Under the pieces are notes generated by a model. That model worked only from the letters and a program-made list of their open reading frames with translations. It did not search any database and had not been told where the DNA came from. From the NCBI RefSeq assembly GCF_001939065.1, contig NZ_MPSZ01000001.1:1240001-1304000 (forward strand): 64,000 bases of DNA, in the 5' to 3' direction. The DNA comes from Exiguobacterium indicum HHS 31. GTDB lineage: Bacteria; Bacillota; Bacilli; Exiguobacteriales; Exiguobacteriaceae. This document shows, piece by piece, positions 37,250 to 49,176 of this stretch; the stretch's first letter is position 1, and each line of letters opens with the position of its first letter. A program made the translations under genes and the position numbers.

Positions 37250-38148
37250 TCGAGCGTCACCTGCCCGACTTCACTATTGACTGTCACTTCCGGTTTTTCT
37301 TGTTTCGACAGTTCATAAATCGTCTCATCCTTATTCTTTTGTTTCGTATATCGGTCAGAGGCTTTAATATCGCCTCCCGTGTCGATCGTAATCGTACCGG
37401 CTGATTTATCTGGTTTTAGCTTCGTCGCGCCGTCAATCGTCGTGACGTCAAGACTCAACTTCGCCATATAGTCTGCCAGCGAGACACTCTCGCCTGTCAC
37501 CTGCGCATGTACGGCGTCCATTTCCTTGACGGAAATCGCACGTGTTGCATTCAGTGTAATCTCATCACCTTTTACTTTATCGAGACTCATCGCTTCTCCA
37601 TCCATCTCGATCGTTTTTGCGTAGATGCCCATCCCTTTCAGTGTACCGGCATCGACATCAACACGGTTCATATAACTTGGTAATCCTACTTGAATCGTAT
37701 AGTCTGCTGTTTTCTCGCTCGGACGATTGCCAAGTCGAGACAGCCAACCATCTCGTCCTGTCACCGTCACCGTATTCGTCGATGTACTGATTTTCAGTCG
37801 CTTCCCACTCGACGCACTATCGACGAGTTTGATTTGGACGTTTCCGTCTGTGCTTCGAACGAATTGTACCGTTGCGTGCGGCGCCTCGATGGCGAGAGAT
37901 TTATAGCGATTCGTCGTCTTAAATGACTCGCCGCGCGATAACAATTCCGTTGAGACGAGTAATGTGATCGAATAGATGACGACAAGTCCGAGAATGACAC
38001 CACCGTATAAGTAGATTGGCCGTTTCACTGGTCCTTTTTCTCCAATCCGGTTCAATCGTGCATCCATCTTTTGTTTTTGTTTATTTTTTAAGCGTGTGAA
38101 CGACGATTGTTTTCGTTTTCGCACACTCCTACTATTATGTTCTTCCAT
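37246..38148 (-). CDS. DUF4097/LiaG-like membrane-anchored protein
   Basis: 300 residues. A basic cytoplasmic N-terminus (RKRKQ, KNKQKQK), one transmembrane helix (about 46-68), and a C-terminal domain made of repeated short beta-strands (IEMDGEAMSLDKVKGDEITLN and similar), the DUF4097 beta-helix fold seen in LiaG and YvlB. Members belong to envelope-stress regulons, but no enzymatic role is known. GGAGGGG precedes the ATG. It is the first gene of a two-gene unit with the FUSC protein. Confidence 0.78.
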   Translation of the reverse strand: MEEHNSRSVRKRKQSSFTRLKNKQKQKMDARLNRIGEKGPVKRPIYLYGGVILGLVVIYSITLLVSTELLSRGESFKTTNRYKSLAIEAPHATVQFVRSTDGNVQIKLVDSASSGKRLKISTSTNTVTVTGRDGWLSRLGNRPSEKTADYTIQVGLPSYMNRVDVDAGTLKGMGIYAKTIEMDGEAMSLDKVKGDEITLNATRAISVKEMDAVHAQVTGESVSLADYMAKLSLDVTTIDGATKLKPDKSAGTITIDTGGDIKASDRYTKQKNKDETIYELSKQEKPEVTVNSEVGQVTLE

Positions 38149-38174
38149 GTCAGCCCCTCCATCTCATGTCTTCC

Positions 38175-38204
38175 ATTATTCCGAATATCCGAATCGGCTG
38201 TCAA
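38175..38204 (-). promoter_or_regulatory. Promoter for DUF4097-FUSC operon
   Basis: Minus strand: consensus -35 TTGACA (38204-38199), 18-base spacer, -10-like AATAAT (38180-38175). The spacer carries a tandem TTCGGA repeat eight bases apart. Confidence 0.55.
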
Positions 38205-38283
38205 CAGCCCCTTTCTTATCATAGAAGAAGTTCACCGTTTCGCCATCGGGCGGAAGAAGGAAGGAGGTCAGAAAAACGGCAAC

Positions 38284-38318
38284 AAAAAGGAGAGGAACCA
38301 TGACGTTTCCTCTCCTTT
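38284..38318 (-). terminator. Terminator after the YtkL-like gene
   Basis: A 14-bp stem AAAGGAGAGGAAAC/GGTTCCTCTCCTTT with a short loop and trailing U residues in the minus direction. Confidence 0.8.
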
Positions 38319-38331
38319 ACTTAAGAACGGA

Positions 38332-39021
38332 TTATAATTCGAGTGACTCGCCAATCGCGAGTGGATGGCCCGTTTGACCTTGTGCTTCAATCTTTTCACA
38401 GAAGGCGTTCGCATCTTGTTTGATTAAATCAAATGTATCGTAGTGGATCGGTACGACGGCTTTCGCTTGCAACATATCTGCAGCAATCAACGCGTCGTCC
38501 GGACCCATCGTGAAGTTATCACCAATCGGTAAGAAAGCTAAATCGATTTCGTGATGGGCACCATAAAGAGCTAAATCCCCGAACAGTGCCGTATCACCTG
38601 CATGATAGATTTCCTTTCCTTCGATCGTCAGCAAGAATCCAGCCGGCATCCCCATGTACGTAATCGTCTGTTTTTCCTCATCGATGATACTTGATGAATG
38701 GAATGCCTGTGTCATCTTCACTTTACCAAACGGAAACTCAAACTGTCCGCCGAGGTTCATCGGGTGAACGTTGAGCCCTTTGAAACTCAGATACGTCGCC
38801 AGTTCATGAGTAGCAATGATTGTAGCTCCCGTCGCTTTCGCGATTCGCTCTGCATCAAGCATATGATCGGCATGCGCATGCGTCAAAAGGATGAAATCCG
38901 CTTTGACGTCATCGGGATTCGTCGTCGCTTTTTCGTTACCGCTAAAGAATGGATCGATGACGAGATGATGCCCGTTCGTCTCGATTGTTACTGTCGATTG
39001 TCCGTGATAAGTCAATTTCAT
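38332..39021 (-). CDS. UPF0173 metal-dependent hydrolase (YtkL-like)
   Basis: Metallo-beta-lactamase-fold hydrolase, 229 residues. Metal ligands appear in THAHADHM and in AGDTALFGD, with a distal His in VPIHYDTF. The substrate is unknown. I start at ATG 39021 ([10 protein letters not shown], as in homologues). It lies 19 bases downstream of the HxlR gene with no terminator between them, so they are probably co-transcribed. Confidence 0.88.
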   Translation of the reverse strand: MKLTYHGQSTVTIETNGHHLVIDPFFSGNEKATTNPDDVKADFILLTHAHADHMLDAERIAKATGATIIATHELATYLSFKGLNVHPMNLGGQFEFPFGKVKMTQAFHSSSIIDEEKQTITYMGMPAGFLLTIEGKEIYHAGDTALFGDLALYGAHHEIDLAFLPIGDNFTMGPDDALIAADMLQAKAVVPIHYDTFDLIKQDANAFCEKIEAQGQTGHPLAIGESLEL

Positions 39022-39040
39022 GAGTGTCACTGCCTCTCGT

Positions 39041-39355
39041 TTAGGATTCGGATAATTGATTCCCTTCCCCCCACGCGCATAAACCTTTCATGGCCGGTTG
39101 CAGTGTAAATGCCGCCTCTGTCAATTTGTATTCGACGTGTAAGACGGCTTCATCATACTCAATCCGCTCGATCATTCCGAGTCGTTCAAGTTCTTTTAAC
39201 TGATCGGTCAAGACTTTCCGAGAAATCCCGGGAATGGCACGTTGTAACTCTAAAAAACGTTTCGGACCGTTCTCTAACGTGCAATATAATTGTGGACGCC
39301 ATTTTCCGCCGATGATGGCGAGCGCCCGATTGACCGGAAATTGTTCTGTCGACAT
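39041..39355 (-). CDS. HxlR-family transcriptional regulator
   Basis: Winged helix-turn-helix regulator, 104 residues, with the family core ALAIIGGKW and [21 protein letters not shown] (recognition helix). Relatives such as YodB, CatR, HypR and QsrR sense quinones, aldehydes or oxidants through an N-terminal cysteine in a CPV motif. Here that position is Phe6 (FPV), leaving Cys25 and a cysteine near the C-terminus. Divergent from a VOC/quinone-reductase pair, its likely target. GGAGGAG precedes the ATG. Confidence 0.88.
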   Translation of the reverse strand: MSTEQFPVNRALAIIGGKWRPQLYCTLENGPKRFLELQRAIPGISRKVLTDQLKELERLGMIERIEYDEAVLHVEYKLTEAAFTLQPAMKGLCAWGEGNQLSES

Positions 39356-39374
39356 GTTGTTCTCTCCTCCAGAG

Positions 39375-39397
39375 TAGTTACTTCAAAGTGCGTACTA
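39375..39397. promoter_or_regulatory. Possible HxlR operator (imperfect dyad)
   Basis: TAGT-T-ACTT-CA-AAGT-GCGT-ACTA in the divergent spacer, symmetric about CA with unequal gaps. It lies in the leader of the HxlR gene and upstream of the VOC gene. Recognised by eye only. Confidence 0.35.
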
Positions 39398-39405
39398 TGC
39401 AATCG

Positions 39406-39434
39406 AGTGTAGCGTAAGTTAGAGTATGCGTAAA
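39406..39434 (-). promoter_or_regulatory. Possible promoter for HxlR-YtkL unit
   Basis: TTTACG (39434-39429), 17-base spacer, TACACT (39411-39406). Moderate matches; the dyad lies just downstream, as expected for autoregulation. Confidence 0.4.
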
Positions 39435-39459
39435 TCATTTTGCAAAAGGAGTGTTAAGC

Positions 39460-39951
39460 ATGACGTATCCACGTAATTTTTCGCACATCGGTCTTTCCGT
39501 GCCGAATCTCGACGAAGCCGTCCGTTTTTATCAAGAGGTGATGGGCTGGTATATCATCATGGAACCGTCTGATGTCTTCGAAGATGATTCTGCCATCGGT
39601 GTCATGTGTACGGATGTCTTTGGTGCAGGGTGGAACAAGTTCCGGATTGCTCACATGGCGACAGGTGACCGCATCGGAATCGAGTTGTTCGAATTCCCGA
39701 ACAATGAACAACCCGAAAACAACTTCGAATTCTGGAAAACAGGCATCTTCCATTATGCGATTCAAGATCCAGACGTCGAAGGACTCGTCGAAAAAATCGT
39801 TGCCCATGGTGGCAAACAACGGATGCCAATCCGCGAATACTATCCGGGAGACAAGCCGTATCGAATGGTCTACTGTGAGGATCCATTCGGTAACCTCGTC
39901 GAAATCTACTCTCACTCGTATGAACTCACGTATTCGGAAGGAGCGTATTAA
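39460..39951 (+). CDS. VOC (glyoxalase/dioxygenase) family protein
   Basis: 163-residue vicinal-oxygen-chelate protein with two beta-alpha-beta-beta-beta modules. FSHIGLSVPNLDEAVRFYQ gives the first metal His, and the ending PFGNLVEIYSH gives the glutamate ligand. It could be a lactoylglutathione-lyase-like or ring-cleaving dioxygenase enzyme; the substrate is not readable. The ATG at 39460 follows AAAAGGAG. First gene of a two-gene unit with the reductase. Confidence 0.82.
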   Translation: MTYPRNFSHIGLSVPNLDEAVRFYQEVMGWYIIMEPSDVFEDDSAIGVMCTDVFGAGWNKFRIAHMATGDRIGIELFEFPNNEQPENNFEFWKTGIFHYAIQDPDVEGLVEKIVAHGGKQRMPIREYYPGDKPYRMVYCEDPFGNLVEIYSHSYELTYSEGAY

Positions 39952-39953
39952 AC

Positions 39954-40925
39954 ATGAAAGCATGGTTAAATCACTCAGGTACAGCCATTGGTCAATGGAC
40001 ATTTGAAGAGGTCGAGACGCCGACGCCAGGAGAAGGTCAAGCTTTGATTCGCGTCAAGACCGTCGCACTGAATCCCGTCGACTATAAGGCGACTAACAAT
40101 CCAGCTTGGACGTTCCCGCATATTCCAGGCGTCGATCTAGCTGGTGTCGTCGAACAAATCGGACCCGGCGCAGAAGTGAAAATCGGCGATCGCGTAGCGA
40201 TTCATACGAACCTGCAACGCGATGGTGCTTTTGCTGAATATGCACTCGTCGATACACGTGCCCTCGCCCTGATTCCGGAAGACATCTCATTCGCTGAAGC
40301 CGCTGCGATTCTTTGCGCAGGCATGACGGCCTATGAAGCCATCATTCAGAAGATGAACACGACAGGAAAAGAGACGATCCTCATTCATGCTGGTGCAGGT
40401 GGTGTTGGTGGCATCGGCATTCAACTCGCAAAACGCCTGGGTCTTTCAGTCGCAACGACTGCTTCGACGGAAAACCACGAGTGGGTCAAGCGACTCGGTG
40501 CCGATCTTGCAATCGACTACAAAAAAGAAAATGTCACGGATGTCATCCGCGATTGGACGAATGGTCGCGGCGCTGACTTGATTTTTAATACGGTCGGTCG
40601 AGATGAAGCAACAGCGGATCTCGGACGTCTTGCCTTCTCGGGGCAACTTGCCTTCATCGCCGGTGGTCCCGATCAGTCGGTCGTCAAGCCGTTCACGCTC
40701 TCCCCTTCGATCCATGAAGTAGCACTCGCGGCTGCTTATGCAAGCGAAGATGACCGTGCCATCCGAAACCTCGGTCATATGGCAAGCGAGTTATTAAAAC
40801 TCGTCGCAGCAAAAGAACTAGATCCACTCGTCACAGAAGAGATTCCAGCAGCGGACATCGTCAAAGGATTGCAACGTCTATCTGAACGCCATGTCCGTGG
40901 TAAAATCATCGCTACATTCAATTGA
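39954..40925 (+). CDS. Quinone-oxidoreductase-like MDR dehydrogenase
   Basis: Zinc-independent medium-chain reductase, 323 residues. GroES-like N-terminal half (VALNPVDYKATNN, PHIPGVDLAGVVEQIG) and a Rossmann half with AGAGGVGGIGIQLAK. The zinc-binding cysteine cluster of alcohol dehydrogenases is missing, which points to NADPH:quinone or enone reduction. Two bases after the VOC stop, with AAGGAG in the VOC end. The divergent HxlR gene suggests induction by quinones or aldehydes. Confidence 0.87.
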   Translation: MKAWLNHSGTAIGQWTFEEVETPTPGEGQALIRVKTVALNPVDYKATNNPAWTFPHIPGVDLAGVVEQIGPGAEVKIGDRVAIHTNLQRDGAFAEYALVDTRALALIPEDISFAEAAAILCAGMTAYEAIIQKMNTTGKETILIHAGAGGVGGIGIQLAKRLGLSVATTASTENHEWVKRLGADLAIDYKKENVTDVIRDWTNGRGADLIFNTVGRDEATADLGRLAFSGQLAFIAGGPDQSVVKPFTLSPSIHEVALAAAYASEDDRAIRNLGHMASELLKLVAAKELDPLVTEEIPAADIVKGLQRLSERHVRGKIIATFN

Positions 40926-40942
40926 TTTCTCAGTTTGACATG

Positions 40943-40987
40943 AAACAGCCGATCGTCCTTAGATAACAGGATGATCGGCTGTTGTTG
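40943..40987 (+). terminator. Terminator after the VOC-MDR unit
   Basis: Stem AACAGCCGATC-TCCT facing AGGA-GATCGGCTGTT, loop about 7 nt, followed by TTGTTGT. It also lies 3' of the GNAT gene on the other strand and may serve both. Confidence 0.75.
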
Positions 40988-41033
40988 TACATATCAATGT
41001 CTAGACATGTCCAAGAAACAAGTGGCTCGATAT

Positions 41034-41843
41034 TCATCGATAGCGCTCTTGTTTCTTGATATGTAAGGATCGCCCGACTAACTCGAAACCGACATGCTGA
41101 TAGATCTTATTCGCTGTCTGGTTCGACCAATCGGTGTAGAGCGTCACGACCGGATAAGACTTTAGTAGATGTTCAGATAGTTTGGCGACGAGATAAGAGG
41201 CATACCCATTTCCACGCAGTTCTTTCGGCGTATAGACGTAAGAAATCGTAATCCCAGTTTGCGTCGGACGCGTTGCTGCCGCCATCGCGACAAGCATATC
41301 TCCACGAAACAGTCCGAACAAGCTTCCTTGCTGGATGTGGCGCGTCATCGACTGATGGAGTTGCGTAAGCTGTCGCTCAGAAGGTCGCGTTTCAACTTCA
41401 TGTAAAAATCCGGACGCAAATGCTAAGGCTTGTTGTCTTTCATCGTCCGAAATCGGTCGGAAGACGACGTTTTCCGGAACAAGCGGCATCTCGACCTCTG
41501 TCAGTGTATACATCCCTTGTTCCATATGTACCTCATACATGGAATGTGGGAGTAAAAGCGGCGCTAAGATGGCCTGTTCTCCGACGAATCCTGGACTATC
41601 CAGAATTCGCGCGAGCTTTCGGATTCCTTCTTGCGAGAACACATCACCTGCGACGATGGCTTGCTCCGGTATCGTTTGCAATATGACGAGACGATGATCG
41701 TCTTCTTGTGCCGTTGCCATCAAGAGCGGTTCATCCCCACGTTCTAATATGCCAAGAATCAACTGATGGGTATCCGGACGTTCAAGCAAAAACGGGAGGA
41801 CGACCTTTTTGAACTGTTCATAATCACGATAATGCGTCACCAT
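41034..41843 (-). CDS. GNAT-family N-acetyltransferase
   Basis: 269 residues. The C-terminal half is a GNAT domain with acetyl-CoA loop ELRGNGYASYLV and the IYQHVGFELV ending; the N-terminal half resembles a decayed or accessory GNAT-like fold. Substrate unknown. AGGAGG lies nine bases before the ATG. It is directly downstream of pyrE with no clear terminator, so some read-through from the pyr operon is possible. An extended -10 (TGGTACACT) in the gap could be its own promoter. Confidence 0.8.
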   Translation of the reverse strand: MVTHYRDYEQFKKVVLPFLLERPDTHQLILGILERGDEPLLMATAQEDDHRLVILQTIPEQAIVAGDVFSQEGIRKLARILDSPGFVGEQAILAPLLLPHSMYEVHMEQGMYTLTEVEMPLVPENVVFRPISDDERQQALAFASGFLHEVETRPSERQLTQLHQSMTRHIQQGSLFGLFRGDMLVAMAAATRPTQTGITISYVYTPKELRGNGYASYLVAKLSEHLLKSYPVVTLYTDWSNQTANKIYQHVGFELVGRSLHIKKQERYR

Positions 41844-41923
41844 AGTCGACGACCTCCTTTATTTTTCTAGTGTACCAAAACATTCACTAGAAATCGTAGG
41901 TCGTCCGACGGAATCTATCGATT

Positions 41924-42552
41924 TTAGACGTTCGCTGTAAAACGTTCGCTCCAAGCGACTGGATCTTTCGACCAATCCGCCAACTGTTTTTGCTCTTCTA
42001 TAGTAATATCACCTTGTTGTTGTGCGGTTTCGAGTAACGCTTCGAACGTCAGTAATGCATCCGCTTCGATCTTTGCGTCGCGGAGATTGTTTGACAAGCG
42101 CTCCATCCCGTACGAGAAGATCGCTTGAATGCGAATGACATTTGCTCCCTTCGCTTGCAGAGCTTGCGCCGCTTCGATTGCAGACATCCCCGTCGATAAT
42201 AAGTCTTCGATGACGACGACACGTTGTCCAGGTTGAATGACACCTTCGATTTGATTCCCTTTACCGTGTTTCTTGTTGCCACTACGTACGTAGACCATCG
42301 GTAATCCTAGTCGTTCCGCGACGAATGCTGCGTGTGGAATACCTGCCGTCGCAGTTCCAGCAATCACATCGACTGCAAGTCCCTTCACTTTCTCAGCGAG
42401 TGCATCTGCAATCAAGGAACGAACTTCTGGGTACGAGAGCGTCAAACGATTATCACAATAAATCGGTGAACGAAGTCCACTTGCCCATGTGTATGGATCG
42501 TTTGGCGATAAGGTGACGGCTTCAATACGGAGTAACGCACTAGCGATTGGAT

Positions 42553-42559
<7 letters not shown>
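41924..42559 (-). CDS. pyrE: Orotate phosphoribosyltransferase
   Basis: Joins orotate to PRPP to give OMP. 211 residues with the PRPP-binding motif VVVIEDLLSTGMSA and YVRSGNKKHGKGNQIEG flexible loop. Start at ATG 42559 after GAAGGGG; it overlaps the pyrF end by seven bases. Last gene of the pyr operon. Confidence 0.96.
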
Positions 42560-44885
<2,326 letters not shown>

Positions 44886-44889
<4 letters not shown>

Positions 44890-47800
44890 TGGATCACCAC
44901 TTTCTTTTCATGTGTGAAGGCTTGGATCGCACTGGCTTCAAATGAGCGACTTTCGATGACACGTAGAATTGCTTCCGCCGTATCGAGTGATGTCAGACAG
45001 ACGACTTGATTCTCGGCTGCTGCCCGGCGAATGATGAAGCCATCTTTCGTGACTTGCGAGTCCCGACTCATCGTATTGATGACGTATTCGATTTCCCCTT
45101 TTTCAATCACGTCGAGCATCGATTCGGAAGACGAGTCGATTTTGCCGACCGTCTGGACCGGTAATCCTTGCTCCGTCAAGTACGCTGCCGTTCCTTCCGT
45201 TGCAAGTAACGTGAATCCAAGTGAGGCAAAGCGTCGTGCGAGATCCGTCATTTCTGCTTTATCTGGATCTGCGACTGTCAAGAGGACACGACCGTGCTCT
45301 GGAATCGCCATCCCTGATGCGAGCAACCCTTTATAGAGCGCTTTTTCGAGCGTCCGGTCCGTTCCGATGACTTCACCGGTTGATTTCATTTCCGGTCCGA
45401 GTGTCGGATCAACTTCTTTAAGCTTCGCAAATGAGAAGACCGGTACTTTGACCGAGACGAGTGGTTCTTCCGGTAGGACACCACTTGTTAATCCATAAGA
45501 AGCGAGTGTCTCACCGAGAATGATGTCCGTTGCGAGACGCGCGACCGGAAGTCCCGTCACTTTCGAGATGAATGGCACCGTCCGGCTAGCACGCGGATTG
45601 ACTTCAAGGACATAGAGAGCGCCGTCCGCGTAGACGAACTGGATGTTGAGTAAGCCTTTGATGCCGAATGCTTTCGCAATCCGTGTCGTGTAGTCGACGA
45701 TCCGGTCCTTGATGTCTTGGGAGACACGTTGTGGCGGATAGACACCAATCGAGTCACCCGAGTGAACACCGGCACGTTCGATGTGCTCCATGATGCCTGG
45801 AATGACGACATCCGTTCCGTCGCAGATTGCGTCGACCTCGAGTTCGATTCCTGTCAGATAGCGGTCAACGAGGACCGGTCGTTCCGGTGAGGCGATGACC
45901 GCGTGTTTCATATAATGTTCCAGTTCTTCTTGAGCATAGACGATTTCCATTGCCCGACCGCCGAGGACGTACGATGGACGAACGAGAACCGGGTAACCGA
46001 GTGACGCTGCTGCCGTGACCGCTTCTTCGACTGTCACGGCCGTTTTACCTGGTGGCTGTGGAATGTCGAGCGCCGTCAATGCTGCTTCGAACTGTTTCCG
46101 GTCCTCAGCCCGGTCGAGATCCTCAAGCGATGTCCCGAGGATTTTTACACCTTCTGCTGCTAATGACTCGGCTAAGTTGATCGCTGTCTGTCCACCGAAC
46201 TGGACGATGACACCGAGTGGACGTTCGTTTCGGATGACTTCCAGTACATCCTCCGTCGTCAGTGGTTCAAAGTAGAGCCGATCGGAAATCGAGAAGTCGG
46301 TCGACACCGTTTCTGGATTGTTGTTGACGATGATTGCTTCGTAGCCGGCTTGTCGAATCGCTTGAATCGAATGGACTGTCGCGTAATCGAACTCGACTCC
46401 TTGACCAATCCGGATCGGTCCCGATCCTAGGACGAGAATCGAAGAACGGTTCGTCGCGATTGCTTCATTTTCGCGTTCGTATGTTCCGTAATAGTATGGC
46501 GTGTCGGACGCGAACTCTGCCGCACACGTATCGACCATCTTATAGACCGGGTGAATCGCTTGTGCTTCACGCATCCGGCGAATCTCCGTTTCCGTTTGTC
46601 CGGTGATCCGAGCGAGCATCGGGTCACTGAATCCATATCGCTTCACATGCAGGAGTAGCTCAGGTGTCAAACCAGTTGCGACTGATTGCTCGAGCTGCCA
46701 AATATGGTGCAACTTTTCAAGGAACAGGCGATCAATCGCTGTCCAGTCATGAATCTGTTCGACGCTGTAACCGCGGACGAAGCCCGCGTACAAGGCGAAG
46801 AGTCGATCGTCCGTCGCTTGGCGAATCGCTTGTTGTAACGCATCATCTGCCATTTCGATGAAGCGTGGCATATACAGATCCGCTGTACCGATTTCAAGCG
46901 AACGGACCGCTTTCAGTAATGCCTCTTCCATCGTCCGTCCCATTGCCATGACCTCACCAGTTGCTTTCATCTGTGTGCCGAGTGTCCGGTCCGCCGTTTC
47001 GAATTTATCGAACGGCCAGCGCGGAATCTTGGCGACGACGTAATCGAGTGCCGGTTCGAACGAAGCAAAACTTGTCTCGGTGATCGGGTTCTTTAATTCG
47101 GACAAGGCATACCCGACGGCAATTTTCGCAGCCAGTTTTGCGATTGGGTAACCCGTTGCTTTTGACGCGAGTGCAGACGAGCGTGAGACACGTGGGTTGA
47201 CTTCGATGACATAGTAGTCGAAGCTCGTCGGATCCAGTGCGAACTGGATGTTACATCCGCCCTCGATTCCAAGTGCACGAATGATATCGAGCGAGACGTT
47301 TCGCAACAATTGATAATCGCGATCCGATAGCGTTTGCGTCGGAGCGAAGACGATCGAGTCTCCGGTATGAACGCCGACGGGATCGAAGTTTTCCATCGCA
47401 CAGACGATGATCGCTTGGTTCGTCGCATCGCGCATGACTTCGAACTCGACTTCCTTCATCCCGGCAATTGATTTTTCAAGAAGTACCTGTGTTGCCGGAC
47501 TTGCCTTGAGTCCCCCTTCGACGATTCGCGTGAACTCTTCTGGTGTGCTGGCGATTCCGCCGCCCGTTCCCCCAAGCGTATACGCCGGACGGATGATGAT
47601 CGGTAGACCGATCTGTTGCCGGAATTGTTGTGCCTCTTCGAGCGTATGCACGATTTCACTGTCCGGCACACCATGCCCGCGTTTAAACATCAGTTGACGG
47701 AACAAATCACGATCTTCTGCCTCTTCGATTGCTGACAATTTCGTACCGAGTAACTCGACACCATACTCAGCAAGGACACCGAGACGATCCAGTTCGACAG

Positions 47801-48095
47801 CCAAGTTCAGACCCGTTTGACCTCCGAGTGTCGCAAGCAAAGCATCCGGACGTTCCTTGCGGATGATCCGTGAGACGAACTCTGCTTGGAGGGGTTCGAT
47901 GTAGACACGATCAGCGACCGTTGGATCCGTCATGATCGTTGCTGGGTTCGAGTTGACGAGGATGACTTCATATCCTTCTTCCTTCAAGGCTTGACACGCT
48001 TGTGTTCCAGCGTAGTCGAATTCAGCTGCTTGTCCGATCACGATAGGACCGGACCCGATAACGAGAATTTTCTGGATATCTTGACGTTTAGGCAT
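44886..48095 (-). CDS. carB: Carbamoyl-phosphate synthase large chain
   Basis: Makes carbamoyl phosphate from ammonia, bicarbonate and two ATP. 1069 residues: two homologous ATP-grasp halves, each opening with a GSGPI-IGQ-EFDYA loop (residues about 14 and 550), and a C-terminal allosteric domain. In this context it is the pyrimidine-specific enzyme. CAGGAGG precedes the ATG; eight-base overlap with carA. Confidence 0.97.
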
Positions 48096-49176
48096 GAGAG
48101 ACCTCCTGTTGTTTCGTGATTTCTTCTAAAAACTGTTGGAATAGACCGTTCGCATCCATCGGACCAGGTGATGCTTCCGGATGGTACTGGACGGAGAAGA
48201 CCGCTGCTGTCGTATGACGGATTCCTTCGACCGTTCCGTCGTTGATCGCAAGATGCGTCACTTCAAGCACGGTATCGCGTAATGACTGTTCGTCGACGGC
48301 ATACCCGTGGTTTTGCGACGTGATATCGACGCGACCAGTCCGGATATCTTGGACTGGATGATTCGCCCCTCGGTGACCGAATGGGAGCTTGAACGTATCC
48401 GCCCCGTGCGCTAGTGCGATCAACTGATGACCGAGACAGATGCCGAAGATGACGACTTTTCCCGTCAATTCTTGAATCATCGGAATCGCTGTCGGGACAT
48501 CCTTTGGATTCCCTGGTCCGTTCGATAGCATTACACCGTCCGGACGATAGCGTAAGACTTCCGTTGCACTGACGTCGTAGGGCACGACGACGACTTCACA
48601 GCCGCGTTTGACGAGTTCGCGGACGATTCCGAGCTTCGCACCGAAATCGACGAGAACGATCCGCGGTCCAGCACCCGGAATGATGTACGCTCGTTCCGTT
48701 GAAGCCCGCTTGACTTGATCCGTCTCGATAGGTGCATTTTGAAGATGAACCAGTTCTGCTGCTAAATCGAACTCACCGTCAACGAGTCGTCCACGCATGA
48801 CACCTTTCGAACGGATATGCCGTGTCAGTTGACGCGTATCGATTCCACTTAATCCTGGAATATCAAGATCTTGAAGTGCTGCATCGAGCGACATCTCACT
48901 TCGGAAATTCGACGGCGTCTGACAATGTTCACGTACAATCAGTGCTTTAGCGAGCGGACGCGTCGTCTCATAATCTTCTCGGTTAATCCCGTAGTTTCCG
49001 ATCAACGGGTTCGTCAACACGATCATCTGATCGCAGTAAGATGGATCCGATAACATTTCCTGATATCCTGTCATTCCGGTCTGGAAGACGACCTCTCCTG
49101 TTGTTGTCGTATCTGATCCAAACGCCGTTCCTTCAAACGTCATCCCATCTTCTAGTATCAGTGTCCGTTTACGCAT
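48088..49176 (-). CDS. carA: Carbamoyl-phosphate synthase small chain
   Basis: Glutamine amidotransferase subunit that feeds ammonia to CarB. 362 residues with the class I catalytic Cys in FGICLGHQL and the His-Glu pair in YHPEASPGP; the N-terminal domain begins [22 protein letters not shown] precedes the ATG, whose start overlaps the pyrC end by eight bases. Confidence 0.97.
   Translation of the reverse strand: MRKRTLILEDGMTFEGTAFGSDTTTTGEVVFQTGMTGYQEMLSDPSYCDQMIVLTNPLIGNYGINREDYETTRPLAKALIVREHCQTPSNFRSEMSLDAALQDLDIPGLSGIDTRQLTRHIRSKGVMRGRLVDGEFDLAAELVHLQNAPIETDQVKRASTERAYIIPGAGPRIVLVDFGAKLGIVRELVKRGCEVVVVPYDVSATEVLRYRPDGVMLSNGPGNPKDVPTAIPMIQELTGKVVIFGICLGHQLIALAHGADTFKLPFGHRGANHPVQDIRTGRVDITSQNHGYAVDEQSLRDTVLEVTHLAINDGTVEGIRHTTAAVFSVQYHPEASPGPMDANGLFQQFLEEITKQQEVSHA

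Noticed and set aside
39454-40002. 182-codon minus-strand frame opposite the VOC gene
   Set aside because: VOC and MDR genes on the other strand have clear motifs and ribosome binding sites; this frame has neither.
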